DNA of 64,000 nt from Onchidella celtica (lineage: Eukaryota > Mollusca > Gastropoda > Systellommatophora > Onchidiidae), in assembly GCA_963931925.1 (NCBI GenBank), contig OZ007571.1, positions 55,604,311 to 55,668,310 on the forward strand, given 5' to 3'. Positions 34,490 to 47,971 of the stretch are shown here, in pieces. The notes under the pieces are model-generated. The model was not told where the DNA came from. It saw only the letters and a list, made by a program, of their open reading frames with translations, and did not search any database. Each line of letters starts with the position of its first letter. Positions within the stretch are counted from its first letter, which is position 1. A program made the translations under genes and the position numbers.

Positions 34490-34740
34490 GTTAACAACCT
34501 TGTAAATTTGCATAGTTTTTAAAAATTATGAATTGGCTTAGTAGCGAAACAATCCGAATGTTTCATGTTAGTATTGAAAGGCTGGTTTTAATACACTTTG
34601 CAGGTAATCGCCGAGCCGGGCGTTTACTATAAAAACATCCCTATAGAGGACTAACGCCAGGGGGATTCGTGGACACCATACCAAGTTTTGTTTCGGCAAA
34701 CCTTCGCCAGTCGCGCTTTGGTAAATTCTGTTACTGTGAC
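34490..34740. repeat. Mosaic repeat sharing both flanks with 32075-32390
   Basis: 'tttgcatagtttttaaaaat' with 'ggcttagtagcgaaacaatc' at the left, and 'caccataccaagttttgttt' with 'cgccagtcgcgctttgg' at the right, match 32075-32145 and 32325-32375. The middle (about 34560-34665) is different. Confidence 0.65.
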
Positions 34741-35221
34741 CTCTCCCCAACCAGTGTCAAAATAGCAGCTGTTTTCGGATTTGTCTCACTTCAGACTTTT
34801 TTTTGGATTGTACTATTTTTCTTGGCCAAGTATGTTAGAAATTTTATTGTGAATATGAAGTGATAATTGGTCATAGAGTTTGGAACAATGTGTAACAGTG
34901 AGCTTTACTCAATACTATAATAGTTGTAAAAATGCTATGCAATCAATGCAAACAGAACTCCTCCCTTATCTATCTGGGTTGTACTGACCCTTGCCGATAT
35001 GCAATGACCACAGTACTGCTGTCCACGTGGTTTGGTTTGTATTTGATTGATATGAAAACTTTCGCGGCTATGCCTTATCACACTTGATAATGAATTAACC
35101 AGCGAAACCTTTGCATCTAAGTCTCTAACCAATGATTTGTAAATGATACCAAACTGTCAGCTGTAGTTTTCGTGAGAACGAAGCACAATAACCAGCCACA
35201 CATCCAAAGCGCTGAACAAAT

Positions 35222-35650
35222 AGTTTCATCCAGTTATTACTATTATTAATGAACCAGCATGGGCATTTGGGGCAAAGGTCATTTCAGAGCTTGTTTCTGA
35301 TTGGTTCTTAGATACACATAACTCTAGATGATGGTCAGCTCGTGAGAAAATGAGATATATTGTTCACATGTCGATGTTACACCTTTTGATGGTATGGGGG
35401 AGAGCCTTTGAAAGCTTAGTCTTTGTGCTTCTGGCCCATGGTTCACTGGTTAATATGTTCTTATCAAAATGCTTTTGATTTAGAAGAGACATAGTGAAGA
35501 ATAAGAGGGTAAAATTACGTCTCACAGAGGTCAGTGACCTGGAGTGTGAAAACATGCCTTCCGCACAACGTGGTCAGCTTGACCCTCCTGTTTGCGTGCT
35601 CGTTGCAGCCAACATTTGGGAACTAAAAGCGCATGTCTGACGCGGAGTAA
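35222..35650 (-). repeat. Dispersed repeat R1, copy 2
   Basis: The reverse complement matches 63590-63960 block by block: 'ggtcaagctgaccacg', 'caggtcactgacctct', 'atgtctcttctaaatc', 'taaccagtgaacca', 'aaaaggtgtaacatcg' and 'gaaccaatcagaaacaagct'. About 430 bp. Confidence 0.8.
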
Positions 35651-37679
35651 GGGTTAACAATAGCACTGGTCAGTATGATCATTTTCAGTGGCCAATAGTG
35701 CAAGGTGGCGGAATATGCACTGCTTTTGATTATTTTACTCACATCAGTTCAGCTAAACCATTGCACTCTTCTTCGTTTCCATGGATGGAACAGGTGTTAG
35801 TGTCACATTTTGTGATTGTTGTAGTTAGACTGCCTACTGAACCATCATTCATACGTACAGACTCATCCTGCTCACTTTCAGTCGCCGATAAGGGGAAGTA
35901 GCTGATTACGTGTAAGGCTGCATTTTTCACCATCACTGATTCGCACCCCCACCCCTCCCCTCTTCCACTTCTAGAAATAAATCTGGGGAGCTGCTGAAAG
36001 TAGCACAGGAGGCCCCTGCAGTCAGTCAACTTTATTAAAATTTAATATCCCAGGATATGACATTTTTTTGCTAAAAATAATACTCTTCACGCTTAGTCAT
36101 GTGATGAAAATGGTTTGACAGCTATAGACAGAATCACTCACTGGGGCAAGGTTCCCTTGATTGAATGCGTTAAATAAACACCGATGGCGTCCGCCATTTA
36201 ATGAAATGAAACAAAATGACAACTGTTACGCATGTCCAAAACATTTGATGAAAGGACCACAGAAAAGAAACATACAAGTGTGAGTCTTGTAGCTGAATTC
36301 CTGACCTGGCCGAATTGACATTATTCTACTCTGTGTCAGTATGTGCCAGATTTGACCGTCCACAATCTCATCAGCCGTCAGTGAATTATATTTATAATAC
36401 AGTCTGAAGTTTTAGAAGTTGAAAGTCTTTACACTGGTAGTAGAAATAGTGGTAGGTATTAGGAATTTCATTCTGGAAAGTAATTGAATGAAAGGCATGC
36501 AGCATTTACACTTTGGAAACTGGAATGCAATTTAACCCTTTCGTATTTCTTTGAGAAAAGATTTCCTGCTGAAAAACTGAATAGAACTGATACTGTTTTC
36601 ATTCAGATTTTGGAAAGGTTATGCATCTTGACGCAGAATGACATTCATGCTAGCTATCATTTACAGTACACATGGGTGCCAGACTTCCAATTGCGTGAAC
36701 TGGAATTCCAGTTTCACTGCATCAGCCAAAGACAGGTTCTGCAGTATGTTGAAAAAAAGAAAATTACCAAAGGAATGACATTATTATCATAAACTCAACA
36801 TTTTCTGTTATTTCGTGAGCTGATGCATCATTTCCATTTCTTGTTTGGCCTCAGTCTAAAAATAAAGCATAAGCATGTGAGTGTGAGGCAACCGCGGGAG
36901 AACCAGGTCACAGTATGCCGGTATGCTGGGGGATTTATCCTTGGCAAGGCCGGGTACCTCATCCAGACCTGCCCAGATTCAGGTCACAATTTGTCCATAT
37001 TAGTCTGTTAATCATAGATTCATAGAATGGGCACTTTTGGCTGGTTGTGTTAATCAGAATAAGAATGTACTCTTATTCTTAAGCCATTGTAAAATTTAAA
37101 TTACTCTTTAATTACCCGACGATCAAGTAAAAATACATTATATGTTGCATATTTTTATTGGAAATGTGTTCTTCTGTTGACCAACATACTTTTGTGTTCA
37201 TTTAATGAGTTTACAGTTCAGCCAGATTGTTTTTCTTTTGTGGTAATAGAAGGGACCATCCATTATAAAGTATACGCTCGATTTTGCAACGGATGTGCGC
37301 AATTTCAATTTCAGATATTATATATGCTCGGCCTCAGACCCCATGTCCCCCTCCTTCTCCCTCTGTGCGAGGGCTTGGGTATTACAATGGGAATGTCCAT
37401 GATACGCCTTTGATGCTTGATGTTTTCATTTTTAAACTTTAAGTGTCATTTTGCAAGGAATATTTGACTGTTCACGAGAAAGGGGGGTAACCCAGCAAAT
37501 TAATCTGGAGAAAAAATTGTAACTTAAACCAAATACTGTATTATATAATTCAATACTAAAATATTAATTTAAATTTATGTAACACCCATCTTAACGAGTT
37601 TTATTCATTTCTCCTTTTCAGATGTAAATGCTGTGATTGGATACTCTGGGACCAGTGATCAGGTGACAGTATAATCACG

Positions 37680-40019
37680 ATGTCCGACACCTATGTCAAG
37701 GAGTTTGAGAAGTGGTTGAAAGAGAGTAACGAAGCAACTAGTAATGAAGAGGACACCGAAGGGGAGGATTATGATAAAGACGATGACGACTTTGATGAAA
37801 GTTTTGATGACGATGAGGAAAGTATAGGCAAGACATTGCTATCAAGAGACCAAGGACCTACCTTTCAGTCATTTAGGAACGATTCTGCTCCAATTTTAGT
37901 GGATGACGATGATGATGATGATAGACTTTCGAGTCTGAATGAACAGTTTGGGGATGAACCTCCAGTCTTGGAACCAGTGCCAAAGCAGATTAGAGGTGTA
38001 AAATTTCCCAACAAAGATGCATCAAAATTTCAACAGCAGGGTTCAATGCGTAATTACAGTAGACATAATCAGACTTATGGCAGAAAACCTTTGCTGGCAG
38101 AGCAGAAAAGATTAATGAAGACTTACAGCAACAAAGACAAAACACAGCTGTGCCCTGATAGAAATTTTGAACATACTAGTCAGATTACTTATTCCAGGCC
38201 AAAGGATTGCAAAGAAAGTGATAATATATTTGACAAATTTCATTCAATGTCGGAACAGTTTGAAGATGCTCCACCGCCACTCATTCCCAATCCTGATGTT
38301 GCCAGTCTCCGCTCAGAGTCAAATATTGTGGACGACAAACATCCGTGTCACAGTCCAAATTTCTGTGCAATGGAAGCAGATTCCACATCAGAGATCTCTG
38401 GCAACTTAATGGGTGGCATTTATAATTCTCGGCGACTATCAAAAACTTCTGCGCAAGGTGATGTTTCTATTGAATGTGACAGTACTTGTATGCTGGGAGC
38501 GTCCCCAATTATAGTATCGCCAGCATCAGTGTCCAACAGTGAAATGGATGACTCCAGGGATCCAGGCGGGGGGATTGGAGGTCAAGGGGATAAAGAAATA
38601 GAAACAGAGGAGAGCAAAAAATGTGATGGAGCTGGAGAGCTGAAAGTTAAGGAAGAAGGAAAACGTGATTTGCAAGAGGCAACGAGTAAACCTTCCAGTG
38701 ACAGCGGTGTGGACAAAGTAACCTTGGAAGGAAATCCTACTAGTGAGGAATCTGTACCAACAAGTGAGGCATCTGAATGTAAACCTTCACATTTACTTGA
38801 TAGCTACCCATGCAGTGATATGTTACAAACATTCCCTGTTGCCATGAAAACTGAAGTTGACTCTGATTGTGCCTGTAGTTTTCCCAACGAGCCTCCTCTC
38901 CTGTCTGTGATTTCTCCTCAAGCTGTACCTCAGCGTCGATCCAGGAAGAAACGACATACCATTGACAGTCCAGAAACCTTTTCCAGGTCAGGGAAAAGAC
39001 CTCGTACCATACCCTCCCCGCATGATAATGAAGATCCAATCTCAGAACATCTTCCCCCACCAACACTCACCCATGTATCTGAATCAGTCATTGCCAATGG
39101 TTCTAGAGGGAAGCGGTCTCAGAATGTGTCACAGCATTCAGCAAAGTGTTCCAGTTGTGTTCAGGTCAAACATTCACATGGCAAAAGAAGGCGACGGCGG
39201 TGCAATACTCTGCCCTTTGCTGAGCTTACTGAATATTTCAATTATTTACCAGAAAATCTGTGCAGCTTTGTAACACATGCAACACAATTATCTCAACTTC
39301 AGACTCGTATGCACAAATTGTTGTACCAGTTATTTCCACAACTCCATTTAGAACTGGACTCTATGAGTCCAGAATCTAACAGATTTCAAGAACTTCTTAT
39401 GGAATTAGTTTTATCACTGGAGCGACCAGGTCAGCATTCTGAAAGGGATGACAATCAGCCATTGTTTTCGGTTGTGCATGAGAAAGACATCAAAGGTAAT
39501 TCTCGGGAATGTCAGAAACAATCTCATATTTCAACTCTGGAATATTACCCTTCTCAAATTGCAGCATCAAGCACTTGTGCCTCTTGGTTGCCACCTGGCA
39601 GTCACTCTCGGGCAGTTGGTGCAGACCAGCAAGACAGCAGTGCAGATCATCTTCCATCAATAGTTTCATTTGCATCAAGCTCTGACAATCAGATTTTCCA
39701 GCGTCCAGGCAACAGTCACCTACTTACAGTCCAACCAGATTTGGAAAGCAGCAAAGACAATGACCCGCTTTGTCCTCAACTGTCCTCTCTCAGCCTGAAG
39801 GACATTGAAGAACATCTGAAGCCTGTACAGGTGGTGGTAGAGAGAGAACCAGGGCTGCTATTGGGCAGGTTTGCACACCTAATCTGCAGGGCATTGCAGC
39901 TGTTGTTGCCAGATTTGACTGTTAGTTTATGTAATGAGCTGGCCAGTTCTCCACATGACCTCATTGTGTTCATTGACAATGTCATCTTTACCAACTCCAG
40001 ACAAAAGTCAAAACAGTAG
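37680..40019 (+). CDS. Uncharacterised acidic, probably nuclear protein, 779 residues, single coding exon
   Basis: One uninterrupted frame from ATG 37680 to TAG 40017-40019. An in-frame TGA at 37656-37658 precedes the ATG, and 'ctccttttcag' at 37610-37620 is a strong acceptor, so the coding region is complete with an intron in the 5' UTR. The N-terminus is MSDTYVKEFEKWLKES. Acidic tracts lie at 23-47 and 75-81 (seven Asp). A motif repeats: SSLNEQFGDEPPVLEP (84-99) and HSMSEQFEDAPPPLIP (188-203), with a weaker NEPPLLSV near 406. Basic clusters RRSRKKRH (about 418) and GKRRRRRC (about 500) look like nuclear localisation signals. Predicted helical segments (about 510-575 and 700-765, the last ending in FIDNVIFTNS) are the likely folded parts. 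There is no membrane segment. I do not recognise the family. The long intact frame, with only short shadows in the others, argues for a real gene. Confidence 0.88.
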   Translation: MSDTYVKEFEKWLKESNEATSNEEDTEGEDYDKDDDDFDESFDDDEESIGKTLLSRDQGPTFQSFRNDSAPILVDDDDDDDRLSSLNEQFGDEPPVLEPVPKQIRGVKFPNKDASKFQQQGSMRNYSRHNQTYGRKPLLAEQKRLMKTYSNKDKTQLCPDRNFEHTSQITYSRPKDCKESDNIFDKFHSMSEQFEDAPPPLIPNPDVASLRSESNIVDDKHPCHSPNFCAMEADSTSEISGNLMGGIYNSRRLSKTSAQGDVSIECDSTCMLGASPIIVSPASVSNSEMDDSRDPGGGIGGQGDKEIETEESKKCDGAGELKVKEEGKRDLQEATSKPSSDSGVDKVTLEGNPTSEESVPTSEASECKPSHLLDSYPCSDMLQTFPVAMKTEVDSDCACSFPNEPPLLSVISPQAVPQRRSRKKRHTIDSPETFSRSGKRPRTIPSPHDNEDPISEHLPPPTLTHVSESVIANGSRGKRSQNVSQHSAKCSSCVQVKHSHGKRRRRRCNTLPFAELTEYFNYLPENLCSFVTHATQLSQLQTRMHKLLYQLFPQLHLELDSMSPESNRFQELLMELVLSLERPGQHSERDDNQPLFSVVHEKDIKGNSRECQKQSHISTLEYYPSQIAASSTCASWLPPGSHSRAVGADQQDSSADHLPSIVSFASSSDNQIFQRPGNSHLLTVQPDLESSKDNDPLCPQLSSLSLKDIEEHLKPVQVVVEREPGLLLGRFAHLICRALQLLLPDLTVSLCNELASSPHDLIVFIDNVIFTNSRQKSKQ

Positions 40020-43000
40020 CAGGGAACACAACTCTAATAGACCAGACATTAGTATTTTTGGCTGTTGATCTTGAATTGTACGCGTGATAAAAGTAAGCAT
40101 GAGGTTGGAAGAGTCAGAAGCAATCAATTTTTCCAGTTTTCTCTGTTTAAATGATTGGGGGCCTCTCTCTGTAGTAGGCATTCAGTGATTCATACAGTCG
40201 CTTTATTGTATTATATCAAAAGGTGGAAAATTGTGAACAGCCATCAATAGATTGGAAATTAGGTCTGTGAGAAACAGCTGAGCTTTTGCATCAAGCAAAA
40301 TTTGAATCTCTGTGCTCGAATTAATACAGTTGACTGTTTTTCAGTGATCTGGCCAAATTCAGGTGGCCTTACAAAACATTTACAATAACTGTATCGCTGA
40401 ACAGCTCTTTGTTTTGGATTTAAGTAATGGAAGCCAGAACTTTTGGAAAGGCATTACTCATTGTCAATAAGTCACTATTTTTCTGGAGGGATTTTGCACC
40501 ACAGGCTGTATAGTGTATGGTGAATGATGCTCAGGGGTTGCCATGTCAGTCACAAGATGTACTAGACTGTACCTATCCTGATCTTTGTATATGGACAATG
40601 AATTGTATTATAATTGGTCATGTACGATGTAGTTTCTGGGTGGGGCCATGTTGGGACAGTTTTGTGGCTGCATTCTTGTTGTAAAGTGGGAGGTCTTCAT
40701 GTGTTGGAGAAGTACTAGTCACCAGTAGTGTTTTCTTAATTCAAGGCATACTGTAAATCACCAGTAAAAAAAACCCAGCAGTTGACATGCATATAATGTT
40801 TTTGTATTGAACTCATGTATACAGGGTCAGTTATTGCAAGCAGTTCAAATGATGTACGTGTATCATTGTATGTGTTGGAAAGGTTTTGAAGATGTTGTCC
40901 ATTCTTTTCTGACTATCTTCAGAGCAGCATTTATAATTGTGTCCTTAATAACAGGTTACAAGACAATGTGTTGATTCATTCCATACAGAAACTGGACTTC
41001 AACTTCAACTCATTAAGTTAGTGAAAGAGTTCAGACTGCTGATTTCAAAAATCAAAAAGACAAAGTGTCCCCCTCAGTGTAAAGTAAAATCCAAACATCA
41101 TCATGGTCTGCAAAAGTTGTAAAAATGTTTTTTTTCCACACAAACAGGCTGTAAAGGAAGAAAAGGATCAGAAAACTCACCAATGAATACTAAACGCACC
41201 TTTACTTTACTTTAACAGAAAAATATCTCTTTGTCATGATATTAAAACCCTGAACTCACAGACCTATTCCTTGTGTTTAAAGATAATGTGGCACTGGGTT
41301 TCTCTGTTGCTTTCTCCATTGTCTTTTGTTATTACTGTTGAATTGGAAAATGAGTTGGCAGAAAATATGTGGGCACATGGAATTTCCACTTGACGAAGAG
41401 TGTTAGGAGTAACATTCATTGGTGGCATGTACGAGACTTCGACAAAAGGTCATGGCAGCAATGGTCATTTTGGACAGAGTATTCCCCGCGCTAACTTGTG
41501 AAATAATTTGAGAAGCTAGTGGTTCAAAGTATGGTTAGAAATTATGATGGGAAAATAACTTAGTGATATTATCTTCGGGAGGAAAATGTCCGTGCCGAAT
41601 CACACATTTTAATTTAAATGTGAGATCAAAATAAGGCAAAAAGAAGAAGAAAAGCTTGCATACATACAAAGCCTCGCATATCATATAATAATGGAGCTTG
41701 GGTCCAACTTTGTTCCCGCAAAAGATTTTTTACTACGCAACATAGAGAAATGAAATGTAGCACATGTAATCATGTATAGTAAAGTGTATCAAGCCTGTAA
41801 CTAGTGTAAGTGGTCTAATCATTTTTTCCCGAAACTCTTTACTTTTTCCAGAAATTCAGTTATAATTATCATTTATCAATTAATGATTGCGAATACGACA
41901 TGATAATGTACTTCCGTCAATTTCTTCATTTCCGCCTCTTATTGGAATTGTAAACTCTCGATCTAGAGACCCTCCATGCTGAGTCGACACACTTTGGTGA
42001 ACACACATCTAGCTTACTTTTGTTCATTCGCTGCAGAACAGAACAGAACACACCGCTTGACCACCTCCCCCATCTCCTTAATTGCGCACGTTGTTGGTAA
42101 GGAGATACTTAAACAAACTAAGTACCCAGTGTGCGGATTACCGCCATTTCATGACAAACTTTGCTTCAAGTCAAATGCTGGATGGGATGTATAGAGCATA
42201 AACTTAATAAAGACTTTAAATCTAACAGCAAAGAAAGAAACAAATAATGACGAAATAAATTTAGAGGAACGTGCAAACTGAAGCATATCGGTTATAATCA
42301 CCCAAAATTGAAACTAATAAACAGTTTATCCCAAGCAACGGCTAGTATAGTAGTAAGAAATAATATGGAAACAAAACAACACAAAGGAAAAGGTAAGACA
42401 AATTAAGCTTTTGATGGTTCAATAGAAGTCAGGGAAAAGAATGTAACAGGATTGAAAGTTGAACAAAGAACAAGCTTGAGCAAATGAAAAAAAGTGTTGA
42501 TTACACAAATACGAGTATTGTTCTGCCTTTTCATTCACTGATGGATGTGCCGGCTCCGAGAATCCAAATTCTGTGTTTTTTAAAATAATATTTTGTCAAT
42601 TTAAAATGGAGCAAAGTGACACTGGCCAAAATTTTGCAGCAGTGACTTTCTGTCAGTCTCGTACGCACAGCGTATAATCTGTTTTATGGTATCGATTTTA
42701 CTACTTCCAGAACTGTTTGTTGAGAGATTTGCTAATTTGCATGTTGTCTTTCACTGAAAAATTGTTCAGAGATCAAGCCTGTGATTTGTCCAGCAATGTT
42801 ATATGTATAGTAGGGTGTTCATAAATTTATGTGTATACTTGTCAGTGTGTACAACCTACTGAATGGCACACATTACAATAGAGCATGTCATGAGACTTAA
42901 CTGCTAACACTGCAGTTGTTGATATAGTGTGTAGACTGTAGGTGACATGAATTATATGTCATCTATGTGAAGTTCAGACCTGTCGTCACTGCTCTGCAGT

Positions 43001-44758
43001 TGTCAGTAGATCTCAAACTCATTTTCATAGACAGCAATAAACAAACAGCTCCTTGAAATTTCAGTTTATAAAATAAATGATCCAGGTGATGGACAGCTAC
43101 GGTCAAGTTTTTCCAGAGCCAGAACATTAATTTGTAAAAATCATGGATTGATACAGTAGTTTCGTTTGGATGGTACTGTGCACACTTTGATTCGGTTTGG
43201 TGAGGTCAATTTCTTTTTTTAACATTTTATAGAATGAAATGTGCTCGGATATCTTTCTAGATCTATGTAGATTATAACTTTCTGCTTTCTTTTAGTCACT
43301 GCAAAATGGAAATTGAGCAGAGAATACAGGGGGGTGCGCTGTGAATTTTTTTTTTCTTGTAAAATTTGTTTGGACAGCGGTCTTTTTGCCATATAAGTTG
43401 GCAATGTTGGTGTGAAAATATTCCCAGGTACCCCATGGGAAATAATTATTTTGTTTTGTGTTGGGGCTCAGCACCAGGTAAACTCATGTCAAATCTCAGC
43501 TGAAAATGAAACATTATTTGAAGGACGCACCATTTCCAATTTTTAGAGATGCATGTGTGGAAAATTCAGGTCAGCCTGGATGTGGTTTTTTGCACATGGA
43601 AGGATTCACCCGTCATCCTCTTTAATGGAATTTTAAAGAGAACAATCATTGAATGGCTGGCTATTCCCATGTCATTTAAAAACAATCAAATGGGATGTGT
43701 TGGGTCATACTTGGCAGCATTTACCTCATTTGTATCATGGAGCAGTTAAATCACAAGTTTCAGTATATTATATATTCTGAAACTAAATTCTGCTGCACAG
43801 GATGTCTGAAAATTGTCAAAGTTACAACTTTGATTTTATCTAGCTATTAGTATTATCTTGTATTAGATGTCCAATGCTTTTTTCTGTCATTGGATTTATT
43901 GTCACTGAGCTGAGGAAGGAAGATCTTGAAAAAGAACAAAAAAATGAAGATTCAAAACTTGTTAATAATGCTTGGTGTGATGAAAACTTTAATGAATTTC
44001 TGTGTGATGTGGGACAAACCTGATATATTTCTACACCCACAGGTGGTTGATGGGCACGTCTGGTCAGGTCTCCTTCTGTCCTTTTATTCTGTTATATTCT
44101 GTCTATTGTTTTACTTTTTCCTAGCACAATCTGACTATTATTGTTATCGTGTTGGCGTTGTCAAGACCAGATTTAATTCATAAGTGGTTTCTCCAAACAT
44201 AAACTACACCTTTGGTAGACTTTTTTTTTTTAAGTTGAAAGTTCTAAGATACTTTTTTAATAGACACCCTTTGCTCTTCTGTTATGTTTAAAACTTTGGT
44301 TTGATGAAAAATCATGTAAAAAAAATGGTACATGTACTTATGTTTCGTTTTTTTATTTGTTTTATACATGTAGACGAGGCACCTTGTAGTCTATTATGTT
44401 CTGTCATTGTTGTCATCAGTAGATGATGTGGGATATCTAACATATGGGAATGTGCGTATGATCACTTGTATTATATGACAAGGTAACAGATTTTAATTTG
44501 GCAAGCAGGCTTGTTGGAAAGCATTCTTCAGATGCATCAGAAGTGTGATACATATAGTACAAAATCTTATCAGTCGCCGCTGCTGGCTGGTAGATCCAAA
44601 TAGAATTAGAATAGAGAAAGTGAGATAGACTTTTAAATGGCAACAGCTCAAAGTTAATGTTAATGATAGAGTGTTATAAATAACAAGTTTCAGTTTTCAT
44701 TTTTGTGTACACTGGTTTTATTTTTTTTTAGTTTTCCACTTTGATTAGAAAAATTTAA
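40020..44758. other. 3' flank of the 779-residue gene and intergenic DNA
   Basis: No further gene seen. AATAAA at 42206 is the first canonical poly(A) signal noticed but is 2.2 kb past the stop. Frames here are short and unrecognisable. Confidence 0.4.
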
Positions 44759-45106
44759 CTCATTTCTCCCGGCGAACGGGGCATCCCCGTTTTCGCCTTT
44801 CATGCCGAGCTGTACCGCGAACGGGGAATCCATGTTCTTTAACCCGACCTTATGTTTTTTTTTTCAATTCTAATTTACAAATTACTACTTTATACCCACA
44901 CAATAATAAAAACTACCACAGAATATCATAAAGCATTCATTTATAAACACTTCCACCAAATAGAATTGAAAAATATTTAAAAATAACTTTACTAAGCGAG
45001 TAATGAATTTTTTTCTAACGCACCCTATAAAAGCATGAAAACTGCAAAATTTACTTGGGCCAGCTGGAGCAACTTAGCCAAATTTACCAGGGGAGAAATG
45101 AGTTAA
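44755..45106. mobile_element. piggyBac-like MITE, 344 bp, TTAA-flanked
   Basis: TTAA (44755-44758) then CTCATTTCTCCC; right end GGGAGAAATGAG then TTAA (45103-45106). Perfect 12-bp inverted ends and a TTAA target fit piggyBac-type non-autonomous elements. The interior has a direct repeat 'gcgaacgggg' (two copies) near the left end. Confidence 0.85.
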
Positions 45107-47971
45107 TGTGCTTTAAAGTAAAAAAAAAAAAAATTGTAAATGTATTTGTGTAAATCCATCTAGAATAAAGTTTTCCATCAAGCCTGTGGACCAAATTGTG
45201 GGTCTTTTGTTGACATGGGAGAAATGTATTTTGTTGCTGGTTGGAAATGGTGAGGTCGGGGGACGTATATTATTACTGTGGTGTTACTGTACACAAAGGA
45301 ACAGTGATATTCTTACGCAGTTATTTTTGTCCACTCATTTCTAAAGTTTGCAGCAACAGGAACTTGAGGAAGTGTTTTCCATTGACCTTCTATTGACAGG
45401 TATAATCCAGATCTTCTGAGAAAGAGGGGTGCATGTGTGTGTGAGGGAGACGACCATTGGTTTTAGAATGTCATGTTACAACGTGATTGGGGGAGGGGGG
45501 GGGGTGTTCGTGTCAGTTTGTAACCTGGTAGCCAAAAACTAAATTTACTGAGAAGAGATTGAGAGTCTGGAGCCACGACTAGGATTGGCCAACCTTTTTT
45601 TTTTTTTTAACCAGGGTCGCAGATATGGATTTAAGTGTGATGTTGAGCTTATTCAGTTTTAGCTATTAACTCTAAGAATTTCTAAGACGTTTTACAATTA
45701 AAAACAGATAATGGGGCCGATCATTGGCCCTACTGTATTATAGTGAAAAAGACAAATGGACCGATCATCCGCCCATTGAGAAAGCAGTTTTGGTTAGTCG
45801 TGTCATGGTCTTGTAGCCAGTCAGAATGCTTGTTTCATAAAATCTTCGGTTCTGTACACAGTGGCGGATCTTCCTGATGATGTAAACACATTATCATTTT
45901 TTGGTCTGTAAAGCCCTGTCTTTCTAGATGAACAACATCTAAATACCCCCGTCTCCGAAGGGTTGCTATGTGTTGATGTATTAACAAGATGAACTTAGTG
46001 AACTGCTGTATTGTCTTTTGAAAATCTTAAAGGAATATTATTATAAGCTTTATTAGATTGTTCAGAAAAGTCAGAAAGTTTTTGTGTTTTTTTTCAGAGA
46101 GAGGGCCAAGCCAGGTAAAAGTCATGGGGGGGGGGGGGTAAAAACATACATTGGACAACCCTGCACTAGAGGCTGGAAAAGGTAGCATTGTATGGCAGGG
46201 CAGTGGAATTCACATGCTGGTGTAACTCATGCAGTGATGGGATTACCAAACCACCCAAAGTTTCTGGAAGTGTTTGTCCTATTACTCATTTCAGGTGTTA
46301 TACTATGTCAAGTTTATATTTTTCTGCCTTTGTTTATACAAATGTACTTTTTTTGTGTGTGACTTCTGTTACCCATGAAAGCCAAACTACATACTGTGTT
46401 CATTATAATGTAGATGGTCAATGGCACAAACAGCCCATGCTGGAAATTTTAGTCTGTTTAGTAGGTTTTGCGCCCAAAAACATCAACAAAATTCTTAGCT
46501 GGCACCTTATCATATGTGAATGGAACAGATTTTTAGGGCTTGAATGTGTAGGCTAATCCTTATGCCTCTCTCAGAGATACTTTATCTGTACCCTGCTACT
46601 GTAGCTGATATATCCTGTAAACTTTTCAGGTCTGTTCGGTGTTCCACACCGTGTTGCATGAATGTGCACTTAAAATCAGTAAATAGGTTATATCATGTAT
46701 GTTTCACGAGTGGCATACCAGACACCAGAGAGGAATAATTGTGGCTTCTCAGAGTGCAATCTTGTAATGTCATGACATTGATAGGGAGCTCAAAGACCAT
46801 GAAGTGCTACTGCTAGCACTAGTGTCAGATATTGTCAGGTGTTGGATGTGGTGCTACTGGGACAGAACAAATAATGAGGCATGCTGACTGCATGCATAAT
46901 ACAATGGAGATAGCCGATATTATGAGGAAAACTACTCGTAGAATGCCACCATCTTTTGAGGTTATGATTTTCAAGTGGAATCCTATGGTTGTAATAGAAA
47001 GTCATTTTGAGAAGGTGAATCATGTCGTAGGGGTGAAGAACATCAATAGATGTATCCCACCTGCGGCCAATCCATGTTCTGTAAAGATTCCTAGTGTTAC
47101 TCTGTTGAGTTTTTAAAGAAAAATCTTAAAATTGATCTGTGAGTGTAACTCTAACTTTGTGAAACAAAAGTACAAAACTGAGGAAACTTCTAATTATAAT
47201 AATATTATATTATTAATTATAATATGTGATGAAATGGAATCTCATTTGTTGTCAGCTAGTCATATATTGTTAGTCAGGAAGAAAGATGATTGGGAAAAAA
47301 AGAGAGAGAGAAAGGATCTTGATTCAGGGATATTTCTATCAAGTTCAGTATGTCTTGATGATCAAAATTGCTAAGATTTGTTAAAATGAATATTGATACA
47401 TTAGAAAGTCGTAACGTAACAACCTCATCCAATAAAGAACTGCTTGCTTCGTGGAAAAGTTGTCTTCTTTGTTTGTACAAATTTATTGCCCTTCCATGCC
47501 GTAATTACATGTACATACCATGTACATGTATGTGATACCAGTATAGAAGTAGACCCTATATATTGTTTTGATATGCCTGTCTATTGGCTTCAGTTCAACC
47601 TTTGTCTTTTCTTGTCTTCATCACGACCTTTTTAATTTAAATGTGAAACTTGCAGTTGTAGATGGCAGCAAATCAACGTATGCAAGGAGTGATGTTAGAA
47701 TTGATGAATAAATTCAAGAATGGCACAAGGATAAATTAGACCATTAGGGTGCGAGAATTAGTGGACTAGGTACATGACGATACATGTTTGCACACAATAT
47801 TTGTTGATGATGCACGGATGAGTGCAACGAGAACCAGAAGTAAGACTTACTTAAGTACAATTTCTCAGTATTTTTCCTTAAATTCTTTTTTTTTCCTCGA
47901 GCTCCCTCTCTTGTGATGTCTTCAGGAAGAATATGATCAGGTATTCAACCTCATAATACGAGCTCATAGAT
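45107..47971. other. intergenic, no gene seen
   Basis: Contains poly-G tracts near 45487 and 46127 and a CAGTGGCGGATCTTCC word at 45861 like a hAT end. The 122-codon frame at 46188-46556 has no domain features. Confidence 0.4.

Larger units (their letters stand above)
33002..37619. other. Putative 5' UTR intron / intergenic, repeat-bearing
   Basis: No coding exon recognised. It holds a short repeat (33933-34008), a SINE-like head (34310-34425), a mosaic repeat (34490-34740) and repeat R1 (35222-35650). TTAACCCTTTCGT at 36532 looks like a piggyBac-type end, but no partner end was found. Confidence 0.4.

Noticed and set aside
36532-36560. piggyBac-like left end TTAACCCTTTCGT
   Set aside because: No inverted partner end with TTAA was found nearby.
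46188-46556. 122-codon plus-strand frame
   Set aside because: No recognisable domain, no flanking splice-linked exons, AT-rich intergenic context.
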